From RUG12461 sp045657665 (GTDB taxonomy: Bacteria > Bacillota > Clostridia > Lachnospirales > Lachnospiraceae): DNA of 64,000 nt. This document shows positions 33,969 to 41,854 of the stretch, in pieces. The notes below the pieces were generated by a model, which had not been told where the DNA came from, ran no database searches, and saw only the letters and a program-made list of their open reading frames with translations. Position 1 is the stretch's first letter; every line of letters begins with the position of its first letter. A program made the translations under genes and the position numbers. The DNA lies in assembly GCA_045657665.1 (NCBI GenBank), contig JAZOTN010000021.1, positions 1-64,000 on the forward strand, read 5' to 3'.

Positions 33969-35162
33969 TTAGCGTTCCACTATCGTTGCGCATCCCATAC
34001 CGCCGCCGATGCAGAGCGTTGCAAGCCCCTTCTTCGCACCCTTTGCTTCCATCTCGTGAAGAAGCGTTACCAGGATACGGCAGCCGGAAGCTCCTACCGG
34101 ATGTCCGAGTGCGATCGCACCGCCGTTCGGATTCAGCTGTTTTGCAACATCAATGCCGAGGTCCTTTCCAACTGCTACGGACTGTGCCGCAAATGCCTCA
34201 TTTGCCTCGATGATATCGAAATCCTCGATCTTATAGCCGGTCTTTGCCATTACCTTCTTTGTAGCTGCAACCGGTCCGATTCCCATAACCTCCGGACGAA
34301 CGCCTGCAAGTGCGCCTGCTACGAAGGTCGCCATCGGCTTCACACCGAGCTCTTTTGCCTTCTCTTCGCTCATTACAACAACTGCTGCTGCACCGTCATT
34401 GATACCGGAAGCATTTCCCGCAGTAACAAATCCGTCCTTATTGATCGGCTTCATACCTGCAAGTTTCTCCAGTGTCACGGTCGGTCTCGGTCCTTCATCG
34501 GTATCAAACATCACGGTCTCTTTCTTGACCTTGATCTCTACCGGAACGATCTCTTTCTTGAACGCGCCGGACTCCATCGCAGCTTTGCATTTCTGCTGGC
34601 TGTTGAATGCGAACTCGTCCAGTTCTTCACGTGTCAGGTTCCACTCTCTGCAGATATTGTCTGCAGTTGTGATCATATGATAATCATTAAATGCATCCCA
34701 GAGAGCATCCTTTACCATCGTATCCACAAGCGCGCCCTGGCTCTGGCTCGGCCACATCATACGATAACCGGTACGTCCCTTCGGAAGTGCGAACGGTCCC
34801 ATGGACATATTTTCCATACCGCCTGCAACAACCACATCAGCATCCCCTGCCATGATCATCTGCGCTGCCTGATTCACACAGTTAAGACCCGATCCGCAGA
34901 CAACGTTCGTCGTAACCGCCGGAACCTCGACAGGAAGCCCTGCTTTGATGGATGCCTGGCGTGCAACGTTCTGTCCGAGTCCTGCCTGAATGACACACCC
35001 CATGTAAACATGCTCTACCTGGTCCGGAGCAACACCTGCGCGGTTAAGCGCCTCCTTGATCACGATCGCTCCAAGCTCTGCTGCCGGAGTGTTCGAAAGC
35101 GAACCGCTCATCGTACCGATCGCTGTACGGCATGCTCCAGCCAATACCACTTTTTTTGCCAT
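33969..35162 (-). CDS. thl: Acetyl-CoA acetyltransferase (thiolase)
   Basis: A 397-residue thiolase. The acylated Cys is in NVVCGSGLNCVNQAAQ, the substrate His is in NPNGGAIALGHPVGASG, and the C-terminal Cys is in TLCIGGGMGCATI. It condenses two acetyl-CoA and opens the butyrate route. It is the first gene of the operon; its leader carries a Rex-type operator at 35187-35204. Confidence 0.97.
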   Translation of the reverse strand: MAKKVVLAGACRTAIGTMSGSLSNTPAAELGAIVIKEALNRAGVAPDQVEHVYMGCVIQAGLGQNVARQASIKAGLPVEVPAVTTNVVCGSGLNCVNQAAQMIMAGDADVVVAGGMENMSMGPFALPKGRTGYRMMWPSQSQGALVDTMVKDALWDAFNDYHMITTADNICREWNLTREELDEFAFNSQQKCKAAMESGAFKKEIVPVEIKVKKETVMFDTDEGPRPTVTLEKLAGMKPINKDGFVTAGNASGINDGAAAVVVMSEEKAKELGVKPMATFVAGALAGVRPEVMGIGPVAATKKVMAKTGYKIEDFDIIEANEAFAAQSVAVGKDLGIDVAKQLNPNGGAIALGHPVGASGCRILVTLLHEMEAKGAKKGLATLCIGGGMGCATIVER

Positions 35163-35186
35163 GTTTTTCTCTCCTTTACATCTTTT

Positions 35187-35204
35187 TTGTTAAATTTTTA
35201 ACAA
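35187..35204. promoter_or_regulatory. Rex-type redox operator in the thl leader
   Basis: The plus strand reads TTGTTAAATTTTTAACAA, a perfect 8+2+8 dyad that matches the Firmicute Rex consensus TTGTTAAnnnnTTAACAA at all fixed positions. Rex senses NADH/NAD and is known to regulate butyrate-forming genes in clostridia. It lies 25 bp upstream of the thl start. Confidence 0.8.
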
Positions 35205-35220
35205 TATTAAAAAAAGAAAA

Positions 35221-35236
35221 AAGTCGGACGCGACTT
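35221..35236 (-). terminator. Hairpin with U-run upstream of thl
   Basis: On the minus strand AAGTCG pairs with CGACTT around a CGTC loop, followed by a long U-rich run (35205-35220). It lies just downstream of a possible -10 (TATGAT at 35245-35250), so it may insulate thl from upstream antisense transcription or act in the leader. Confidence 0.5.
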
Positions 35237-35314
35237 CCTCGACTATCATAGCACGTTTACACAAAAAAGGAAACAAGGAATTTCATTTTTTTGTCATTAT
35301 TAACAGAGTTTCTT

Positions 35315-35343
35315 TTGAATTTCGATGAAATGCATGGTATGAT
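35315..35343 (+). promoter_or_regulatory. Promoter of the EEPV-repeat protein gene
   Basis: -35 TTGAAT (35315-35320), 17-bp spacer, -10 TATGAT (35338-35343), 33 bp upstream of the ATG at 35377, which follows CAGGAGATCAGGGC. Confidence 0.65.
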
Positions 35344-35376
35344 AAACAGGTAGATTTTCAATCAGGAGATCAGGGC

Positions 35377-36996
35377 ATGAAGTATATCCAATATCAAAAT
35401 GAAAAATACTATCCTATCTTAAAAGACGGAGAGCTGCTTGTCTTTTATCGGAATCTGCTGTTCTCCTGCGTGCCCGGCATGGAACCGGTCATTCTCTATA
35501 CGGATTTCGGTCCGCTCGAGGTGATGAATGTCCCCTCTCTTCCCTCCGGGTTTATAGAACTTCTCGGAACGGTTGCCACTGAAAACCAGGGGGATCTCAT
35601 CAGCGCCATGCTGACTGTCTGCGCGGGACGCAGCTTTGCAACAGATGACTTCGATGCAAAGGCTGAATGGGCCGGATCTGTCGACATGATGATCACCTCC
35701 CTTTCCCAGAACCGATACCATTGTTCTGTGGGCGGCTTTTACGAGGGAGAAGATGAAAATGCTACGATCACCTTAACCGATATTATCGAATCACACTGCA
35801 GGGAATCGGCACACACGTATCAGGAGGAGGAAATTGCTATGAGTACAACAGAAAACAACACGGACATTCTTTCCATGGATGAGCTCTTAAAGCTGGCAGA
35901 GGAAGCGCCGACTGCTGACGAGACCTCAGTCATGCCTGACGATGTCGTTCACTCTTCGGAAGCTATGCCCATCGCCGATGCCGCAGTGGATGCCATTGTT
36001 GCAGACATGCTGGGAGGAGCTTCGGCACCTGAAGAAATACCAGTAATTCCGGAGGAGCCTGTAATACCCGAAGAACCCGTCGCTACAGAAGAACCTGTTA
36101 TTTCAGAAGAACCCGTTGCCGCGGAAGAGACCGCTGAGGTACAGGAGAAAGTTCCGTTCATTCCGGACATCCCTAATGTCCCAGAGGAAGCCGCCGTTAC
36201 CGAGGAACCGGTTGAAATGCCGGAAGAAGCTCCGATCATTCCGGACATCCCTGATGTCCCGGAGGAACCCGATGCAATAGAAGAACCGATCGCTGCCGAA
36301 GAGCCCGTGATACCGGAAGAACCCGTCGCTATGGAAGAACCCGTTATACCGGAAGAACCGGTTGTCATGGAAGAGCCTGCCGCTGTTGAAGAGCCTGTGA
36401 TACCGGAAGAATCCGTTGTCGCTGAAGAGCCTGTGATACCGGAAGAGCCCGCCATGACAGAAGAGATCATGCCGGATATTCCCGAGGATCCGATGGCAAT
36501 GTCTGTCGCTCCTGTTTGTGATACTTCCGGAGACGCGATGCTGATCTCCATGAATGAGAACTCCGCACACTGTGTACTCTGTGTACGATTGGATGCAGAA
36601 GCGCTCGGGCTTCCGGTCGCAAGCGGTTCGGCTGTTATGATCTCCGATGATACACTGATCTATCCGGAAGGAGAAACCCTTGTAACGCAAAATCTCCTGA
36701 CCGGAGAGAAGGAAGCTTCGCCTCTTAACGAAAGCGTTCTGGCTGCATTCTCGATCAGCATGGAACACTTTGCTACTGAAAATGAAGCTTATACCAAACG
36801 CAGTCTCCTGTTCCCGTGGCTCTTAAAGAACCTTGCCGCAAGCGCTGCCGACCCGGAAACCGCGGAAAAGATCAATGATTACCTTTCCTTTATCGGATGC
36901 ACGATACAGTTCTCCGGAAGCGGATTTGCGGGCGCGGATGGAAATACAATGACCGTTGCGGAGGTATTCAGGAAGCTGTCTGAGCGGAAAATCTAA
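35377..36996 (+). CDS. Hypothetical protein with long EEPV/IPEEP repeat region
   Basis: A 539-residue acidic protein, no signal peptide or membrane segment seen. Residues 1-150 form a globular domain (YYPILKDGELLVFYRNLLFS) of unknown type. About 220-375 is a low-complexity region built on repeated units such as PVIPEEPVAMEEPVIPEEPV, interspersed with IIPDIPDVPEE. Residues 385-539 form a second globular domain (SAHCVLCVRLDAEALGLPV, KINDYLSFIGCTIQFSG). I do not recognise either end. The Pro/Glu linker suggests two domains held apart, or a protein-protein interaction scaffold. A terminator-like hairpin follows. Confidence 0.75.
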   Translation: MKYIQYQNEKYYPILKDGELLVFYRNLLFSCVPGMEPVILYTDFGPLEVMNVPSLPSGFIELLGTVATENQGDLISAMLTVCAGRSFATDDFDAKAEWAGSVDMMITSLSQNRYHCSVGGFYEGEDENATITLTDIIESHCRESAHTYQEEEIAMSTTENNTDILSMDELLKLAEEAPTADETSVMPDDVVHSSEAMPIADAAVDAIVADMLGGASAPEEIPVIPEEPVIPEEPVATEEPVISEEPVAAEETAEVQEKVPFIPDIPNVPEEAAVTEEPVEMPEEAPIIPDIPDVPEEPDAIEEPIAAEEPVIPEEPVAMEEPVIPEEPVVMEEPAAVEEPVIPEESVVAEEPVIPEEPAMTEEIMPDIPEDPMAMSVAPVCDTSGDAMLISMNENSAHCVLCVRLDAEALGLPVASGSAVMISDDTLIYPEGETLVTQNLLTGEKEASPLNESVLAAFSISMEHFATENEAYTKRSLLFPWLLKNLAASAADPETAEKINDYLSFIGCTIQFSGSGFAGADGNTMTVAEVFRKLSERKI

Positions 36997-37081
36997 CAAG
37001 CAAGCCTTAAAAAGGCACTATAGAGCTTCAGTCTTAAGTCGGATAAAAATCTCTGTAAAACGGAATAGCAGTATATGAACG

Positions 37082-37127
37082 AGGTCTCCTAAGATAAAAT
37101 AAGTCTTAAGGAGGCCTTTTATTACGG
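37082..37127 (+). terminator. Intrinsic terminator after the EEPV-repeat gene
   Basis: AGGTCTCCTAAGA pairs imperfectly with TCTTAAGGAGGCCT around an AT-rich loop, followed by TTTTATT. The remaining 36997-37155 shows no gene. Confidence 0.6.
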
Positions 37128-37155
37128 CAAAAGGATTAAAGATATATAATCATTA

Positions 37156-37192
37156 TTGCAGGCATAGACATTTGATGATATAATACGTCTAT
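37156..37192 (+). promoter_or_regulatory. Toxin-antitoxin promoter with overlapping inverted repeat
   Basis: -35 TTGCAG (37156-37161), 17-bp spacer, -10 TATAAT (37179-37184). An inverted repeat ATAGAC (37164-37169) ... GTCTAT (37187-37192) straddles the -10, the expected place for antitoxin autorepression. Confidence 0.65.
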
Positions 37193-37212
37193 ATTGAACG
37201 GGGGTGATTATT

Positions 37213-37497
37213 ATGTTTGCACCGCAGGAAGTAATCAGACCATCTGCAGATTTACGAAATCATTATAATGAAATATCCAGACAATGCCGTGAGGATAACG
37301 AGGCTGTAATTATTACGGTAAATGGAAGAGGAGATACAGTATCTCTTGCGTATGAGGAATACAAGAGGATGAAGGCAAGAATCGAGCTTTTGGAAATTCT
37401 TGCAGAAGCTGACGAGGATGTTAAGTACGGAAGAGTTGCTCCTATGAAGGATACCTTTGATGACTTAAGGAGTCTTCTTAAGGAGGGCAAGGATTGA
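37213..37497 (+). CDS. Phd/YefM-type antitoxin
   Basis: A 94-residue protein; start placed at ATG 37213 behind GGGGG (an in-frame GTG at 37204 is possible). The N-terminal half is the Phd/YefM DNA-binding fold: VIRPSADLRNHYNEISRQCR, then EAVIITVNGRGDTVSLAYEE. The C-terminal half is the toxin-neutralising helix. The stop overlaps the start of the toxin gene. Confidence 0.85.
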   Translation: MFAPQEVIRPSADLRNHYNEISRQCREDNEAVIITVNGRGDTVSLAYEEYKRMKARIELLEILAEADEDVKYGRVAPMKDTFDDLRSLLKEGKD

Positions 37498-37811
37498 AGT
37501 ACAAAGTTATACGAACAGATACATCGGATTCTCTGATTCGAAAAATCGTCCTTTATGTTGCGGAAAACTTTGGAAATGATATCGCATTGGAAAAGTTGGA
37601 TTATCTCGAAGAATCGATTATGAATCTGGGAGATAACCCATATATTGGAGTAGAACCGAAATACAATGTGTTAAAGCGGCAAGGATATTGGGTTCTTATT
37701 TTGGAGAAAGATCTTGTTTTTTATAAAGTTGATGAAAATAAGAAGCAGGTGGTTGTCTATGCTGTAGTCGATCAGAGACAGGACTACTTAAGCATTATTA
37801 GAGGAATGTAG
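37494..37811 (+). CDS. RelE/ParE-family toxin
   Basis: A 105-residue toxin-fold protein starting with TTG, which overlaps the antitoxin stop (TTGA). Signs: KYKVIRTDTSDSLIRKIVLY, LEESIMNLGDNPYIGVEPKY and a C-terminal KQVVVYAVVDQRQDYLSII. RelE-type proteins cleave ribosome-bound mRNA; ParE-type proteins poison gyrase. Residues alone do not decide between them. Confidence 0.85.
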   Translation: MKYKVIRTDTSDSLIRKIVLYVAENFGNDIALEKLDYLEESIMNLGDNPYIGVEPKYNVLKRQGYWVLILEKDLVFYKVDENKKQVVVYAVVDQRQDYLSIIRGM

Positions 37812-37887
37812 AAAGCCTGAATACGGATTACTCTCGTTCATCTTCAGAGGATGTTTCGATCATAGGTGCATCAAACATAACAATGCC

Positions 37888-38139
37888 TCACAAGATATTC
37901 CTGCCCTGACGGTAATGTTCCATGTATTCAGCGTTGATCTCTTTGATCTCACGTTTTCCATCAATATAATCCTGATATATATCCCACGGTGAACCACCGC
38001 CAAGCCAACAGGAAGAACAGTTCTCACATCCCCCTCCACAATCCATGGAATTCTTTACAATGGCTTCACGCTCTTTTTTGTAGTATAAGCTCTCATCACC
38101 GATCCGGATTAAGTAAATGTAATAATCCGATACGAACAT
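37888..38139 (-). CDS. Hypothetical Cys-rich small protein, start uncertain
   Basis: A frame ending at 37888 that could start at 38139 (MFVSDYY) or further upstream; no good ribosome site is present at any ATG. It has a compact Cys cluster, MDCGGGCENCSSCWLGGG, followed by SPWDIYQDYIDGKREIKEIN. The N-terminal part lies in the left arm of the inverted repeat at 38101-38336, so the start may be an artefact of that element. The family is unknown. Confidence 0.35.
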   Translation of the reverse strand: MFVSDYYIYLIRIGDESLYYKKEREAIVKNSMDCGGGCENCSSCWLGGGSPWDIYQDYIDGKREIKEINAEYMEHYRQGRNIL

Positions 38140-38336
38140 CAGTAGGAACTTAGATTTTCCTGACATTTGAGAGTAAACAGCAAGCCTTCGCCATGGAGGG
38201 CGAAGGCAGGGAGCAAGCGCCCGGATGGCGCGTTGCGACTGATTGCGTGCAAGCAGATACACTTACACAAATGTCTTGGAAAATCTTAGTTCCGGATGCA
38301 GTGAGTATCGGTTTTTTACATTTACTTAATCCAGAT
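38101..38336. repeat. MITE-like element with about 69-bp inverted arms
   Basis: Left arm 38101-38169 and right arm 38268-38336 are inverted copies, about 80-85% identical by eye. Shared blocks are GGATTAAGTAAATGTAA, CCGATAC, GATTTTCC and GACATTTG. The 98-bp interior holds GC-rich hairpins, GCCTTCGCC/GGCGAAGGC (38184-38206) and CGCC/GGCG. The whole is 236 bp with no transposase, typical of a non-autonomous element or a structured RNA. Confidence 0.55.
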
Positions 38337-38372
38337 AAACGTTTCCGGCTTTTGACAGTAGATTTCGTCGAT

Positions 38373-39629
38373 TTAATAGAACTGCTGATTCCCGATCCAG
38401 GTAACGGGTATCGACAGCGCGACCCTCGCGGAACGGAAATAAAGAAAATCCGGATACGGAAGGTTTCCGGCAAGCACCGTCGAAGCAGCCTGACGGCAGG
38501 AATCCGTTGTGAGTCCGTTACCGAGCACCGTTGCGAGACGCCCGGATGCAACAGGCGAAAACTGCCCGCTCTGATAAATGACACCGGACACCGTATTGGG
38601 GAACTTCGGGCTTCGGACACGGTTCATAACCACGCATCCGACTGCTACCTGTCCGTCATAGGGTTCGCCGCCTGCCTCGCAGTAGATCAGTGCTGCCAGC
38701 AGCTCCTGATCCGAGCTGGAATCGCTCACAACGGGAGCTCCCGTATTCTCTGCTTCTTCTGCCTTGATAGCTGCGATCCTGGCCTCATCCTCTCTTGCCT
38801 TCTGCTGCTCCAGCTCGAGCTCATATGCTTTTTCCTTCTCGATCTGTGCTTCCAGCTCCTCTGCCATGGCCTGGGCATCCGCAAGCTCCGATGCCGTTTT
38901 TGCGATATCATTCTGCGTATTAGTGATCGCCGCGGAAACCTGACCCTTCTTTTCCCGCGTTGCATCCTCAAGCTGATCCAGCTCCTCTTTCGCCGATGTA
39001 AGAGCAGCCTCTTCTTTTTCGAGTTCGGCCTCTTCTGCCTCAAGAACCTTCTTCTTCTCGGCAATCTGCCGGTGCGTCTCGTTGTACTCCGCAAGCTTCA
39101 GCCTGTCGTAGCTGCTGATGCTCTCCACATATTCCGCCTTGTTGAGGAAATCCGAGATGGACTTGGAGGACAGCAAAGCCGAGAAGAGTGAATGCTGCCC
39201 GTTCTCATACATGAACTGGATACGCTTCTTCATATCCGCATACTGCGTATCTGCCTTTTGCTGCATATCAGCAAGCGCCGACTCTGCACTGGCGATCTGC
39301 TGTTTCTTCGCTGCGATCTCTCCCTGTTTTCCCGAAATCTCCTGTTCCTTTGCATCAACCTTCTGGTTCAGATTTTCAATCTGATTGGAAAGGTCCGAAA
39401 GGCTTGTGTTCAGGCCTGAAAGCGTGGAATTGAGTCCGGTCACCTCCTCAGCCGCCGCTGCCGCTGCCTGTTCGGCTGCTTCCTGCTGCTTTTCCAGGGC
39501 ATCGATCTTTTCTTTTTGTTCGTTGATCTTGTCGCTCGTCGTCGACGCAAACACGGTACTTCCCGAGAATAGAACCGCAGCCGCCAGAAGCGCCGTCAGA
39601 GAACGAATCACTGTTTTTTTTCTGCTCAT
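38373..39629 (-). CDS. Secreted coiled-coil protein with SleB-type cell wall hydrolase domain
   Basis: A 418-residue exported protein. The signal peptide is residues 1-28, ending AVLFSGSTVFA. Residues 30-300 form a long coiled coil like PcsB/CwlO-type hydrolases (KINEQKEKIDALEKQQEAAE). The C-terminal 115 residues are a SleB/CwlJ Hydrolase_2 domain: LLAALIYCEAGGEPYDGQVA, VGCVVMNRVRSPKFPNTVSG and VIYQSGQFSPVASGRL. SleB domains cleave peptidoglycan, in spores as lytic transglycosylase. The coiled coil suggests control by FtsEX-like partners or surface tethering. It is divergent from the HD gene. Confidence 0.85.
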   Translation of the reverse strand: MSRKKTVIRSLTALLAAAVLFSGSTVFASTTSDKINEQKEKIDALEKQQEAAEQAAAAAAEEVTGLNSTLSGLNTSLSDLSNQIENLNQKVDAKEQEISGKQGEIAAKKQQIASAESALADMQQKADTQYADMKKRIQFMYENGQHSLFSALLSSKSISDFLNKAEYVESISSYDRLKLAEYNETHRQIAEKKKVLEAEEAELEKEEAALTSAKEELDQLEDATREKKGQVSAAITNTQNDIAKTASELADAQAMAEELEAQIEKEKAYELELEQQKAREDEARIAAIKAEEAENTGAPVVSDSSSDQELLAALIYCEAGGEPYDGQVAVGCVVMNRVRSPKFPNTVSGVIYQSGQFSPVASGRLATVLGNGLTTDSCRQAASTVLAGNLPYPDFLYFRSARVALSIPVTWIGNQQFY

Positions 39630-39647
39630 GGTTTTAATTATATCCGA

Positions 39648-39676
39648 TTGTCGACAAAGGTCAATTATGCTATACT
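39648..39676 (+). promoter_or_regulatory. Promoter of the degenerate HD-GYP gene
   Basis: -35 TTGTCG (39648-39653), 17-bp spacer, -10 TATACT (39671-39676); GGGGGGAG precedes the ATG. Confidence 0.6.
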
Positions 39677-39708
39677 ATACTTAGTATCTATGGGGGGAGA
39701 AGTTCCTA

Positions 39709-40887
39709 ATGCAATTCATCGAAATCTCAAAACTGAAAACCGGGATGCGGCTCGCAAAACCGATCTACAACAAGATCGGCGTCATGCTTTATGACCGCGA
39801 TACAAAGCTGACGATCAAAGGCATCGAGAGCATTTCCAAGTTCAACCTGATTGGCCTCTACATTCTGGAGCCCGCAGAGCCCCTTCCGCCGCTGAGTCAG
39901 GAAGATCTCGATTTCGAACAGTTCCAGACGGTGTCTGTCTTCCAGATCCGTGATCTCATGATGCAGATCATTACGAACCAGGAACCATCCGACATCGGCA
40001 AGATCGCACAAAGCGTCCTTCGGAAATACGGCACAGTCGATCACAAGATCAATTTTGCACAGTCGATCCGTTCCACCTCCGACTATGTGTATAAGCAATC
40101 GATCAACACCGGGATTCTAGTTGCCATGATGAGCAACCAGCTCGGTCTTTCCTATAATGAACAGCTGAAGGCGATCACCTCTGCCCTTCTATATAATATC
40201 GGCTATTTATTCCTCGACCAACAGCAAATTTTAAATAAACACAAACAATTCACAAAGGCGGAGCTCGAAATGCTGACTCTTTCCAAAAAGAAAGGGCTTG
40301 ATAAATTGAACGAAGACCGGGTCGCAGACCTGCTTCCGCCGGGCACACTGGATATCATTTCACAGGTGATCATGACTGCCGGCAGTGCAAATGAATCAGA
40401 GCACGTCAGACTTCTTCCCGGAACGAAGATTCTCCGTGTTGCGGATACCTATGACCGGATGACAGCCATGAACATGGAAGAATCGCCGGTTTCTGAGGTC
40501 TCTGCCATCCGTCACTTAAAACGTCATCCGGAAAAATATGATCCCGCCTGTGTTAATGCACTCGTTTCTGCGATCAAACTTTTGCCCGCAGGATGCAGTG
40601 TGGATCTTTCGAACGGTGAAAAGGCTCTAGTTATTGAGGAGAATCCTCTCGATTTTCAGGCGCCTGTTGTACTGCAGTTCAGCAACAACAGGATTATGGA
40701 TCTTTCCGATCCGGAGATCGCGAAAGAGATCCATATCCTCGATACTATGAAGACCATGGACAACCGCATCAAGATCGACGAAGAGACCCTGAAGCAGTTC
40801 CAGAGTGATGAGCTGCTGAATAAAACACTGGAGCGGTTCCGCCGGGCAAGAGAACGTGCCATGAAGCGCAGCGGGCAGGAGGCGTAA
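39709..40887 (+). CDS. Degenerate HD-GYP-like protein
   Basis: A 392-residue cytosolic protein with HD-GYP architecture: an N-terminal DUF3391-like part (IEISKLKTGMRLAKPIYNKI) and an HD-like domain from about 120. The metal ligands are gone. The first His position reads DYVYKQSINTGILVAMM (Gln130), and the HD pair in HDIGK is replaced by ALLYNIGYLFLD (Tyr162-Asn163). Helical blocks such as TKILRVADTYDRMTAMN are kept. It probably binds a nucleotide or partner rather than hydrolysing c-di-GMP. A terminator follows. Confidence 0.75.
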   Translation: MQFIEISKLKTGMRLAKPIYNKIGVMLYDRDTKLTIKGIESISKFNLIGLYILEPAEPLPPLSQEDLDFEQFQTVSVFQIRDLMMQIITNQEPSDIGKIAQSVLRKYGTVDHKINFAQSIRSTSDYVYKQSINTGILVAMMSNQLGLSYNEQLKAITSALLYNIGYLFLDQQQILNKHKQFTKAELEMLTLSKKKGLDKLNEDRVADLLPPGTLDIISQVIMTAGSANESEHVRLLPGTKILRVADTYDRMTAMNMEESPVSEVSAIRHLKRHPEKYDPACVNALVSAIKLLPAGCSVDLSNGEKALVIEENPLDFQAPVVLQFSNNRIMDLSDPEIAKEIHILDTMKTMDNRIKIDEETLKQFQSDELLNKTLERFRRARERAMKRSGQEA

Positions 40888-40930
40888 CAGATCATCTTCC
40901 GCATTGACTTGATTCCCTGTAAAATAAGAG

Positions 40931-40968
40931 ACACACCGGAAACCTTTCGGTAACCGGTGTGTTTTTGT
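40931..40968 (+). terminator. Intrinsic terminator
   Basis: ACACACCGG (40931-40939) pairs with CCGGTGTGT (40954-40962), followed by TTTTGTTT. Confidence 0.85.
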
Positions 40969-40988
40969 TTCTCTGATGAACTGTCTTC

Positions 40989-41837
40989 TTATTCTTTTAC
41001 GCCGCCAAGCGCCACTCCGCCGACAATATACTTCGAAAGAATCAAGTATACGACGATAACCGGGAAGATCGAGAACGCGATCATCACGTAAACCTGGCCC
41101 ATATCGAACTTGAGCCAGTCAGCTGCACGGAGCTGTGCAATCAGGATCGGAAGCGTCTTCTTCTTATCCGACTGCAGCACCAGTGCCGGAACGAAGTAAT
41201 TGTTCCAGCTGCTGACAAAGCTGAAGATTGCCTGTACCGCGATTGCCGGTTTCATAAGCGGAAGCACGATCGTGTTGAAGATGCGGAATTCTCCGGCACC
41301 GTCAATTCTGGCTGCCTCAACCAGCGAAATGGAAAGCGTTGAATCCATGTACTGCTTCAGGTAGAAGAATGTGATCGGAGCCGCAATAGCCGGCAGGATC
41401 AACGGCCAGAATGTATCCGTCATGTGCATCTTATCGATCAACTGCAGAAAACCGAGAACTGTTACCTGCGTCGGAATCATCATGACCGCAAGGATAAAGG
41501 TGAACATGAATTTCTTCAGCTTGAAATTATATGCATGAATCGCATATGCAGTCATTGTGGAAAAGTAAACACACAATAATGCGGAACAAGCTGCAATGAT
41601 GACACTGTTCAACATACCGTTCAGAATCGGCAACGTTCCCGAAACCAGATTCTTCCAGTTTTCTATCAGATGCGTGCTCGGAATCGGCGTGAATCCGCTG
41701 CCGAGCTCGGAATTCGACCTCGTTGCATTAATGATCAGAATATAAAACCAAATCAGGCAGAAGAAGGAAATCAGAATCAGAACGACATACGCGATTACTC
41801 TTCTGGCGCCTACACCAACACCTTTTTTCTCGTCCAT
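40989..41837 (-). CDS. Carbohydrate ABC transporter permease (MalG-type)
   Basis: A 282-residue permease with six membrane helices. The cytoplasmic EAA loop reads SLVEAARIDGAGEFRIFNTI. MalG-type C-terminus SKYIVGGVALGGVKE is typical of the second sugar permease. It works with the MalF-type gene 17 bp upstream and the binding protein before it. No ATPase gene is present in the window, so the common MsmK-type ATPase is presumably elsewhere. Confidence 0.9.
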   Translation of the reverse strand: MDEKKGVGVGARRVIAYVVLILISFFCLIWFYILIINATRSNSELGSGFTPIPSTHLIENWKNLVSGTLPILNGMLNSVIIAACSALLCVYFSTMTAYAIHAYNFKLKKFMFTFILAVMMIPTQVTVLGFLQLIDKMHMTDTFWPLILPAIAAPITFFYLKQYMDSTLSISLVEAARIDGAGEFRIFNTIVLPLMKPAIAVQAIFSFVSSWNNYFVPALVLQSDKKKTLPILIAQLRAADWLKFDMGQVYVMIAFSIFPVIVVYLILSKYIVGGVALGGVKE

Positions 41838-41854
41838 ACGTGTTTTCCTCCTTT

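Noticed and set aside
33963..35201. 412-codon plus-strand frame opposite thl
   Set aside because: Cys/Arg/His-rich nonsense composition; thl on the other strand is unmistakable and the frame would cover the Rex operator.
35949..36551. 200-codon minus-strand frame rich in Ser-Gly-Ile-Thr repeats
   Set aside because: It is the antisense of the EEPV repeat region in the real gene; the repeat makes the opposite frame open. No start site or independent promoter.
38193..39191. 332-codon plus-strand frame across the inverted repeat and the cell wall hydrolase gene
   Set aside because: It spans a structured repeat and the antisense of a gene with a clear signal peptide and SleB domain.
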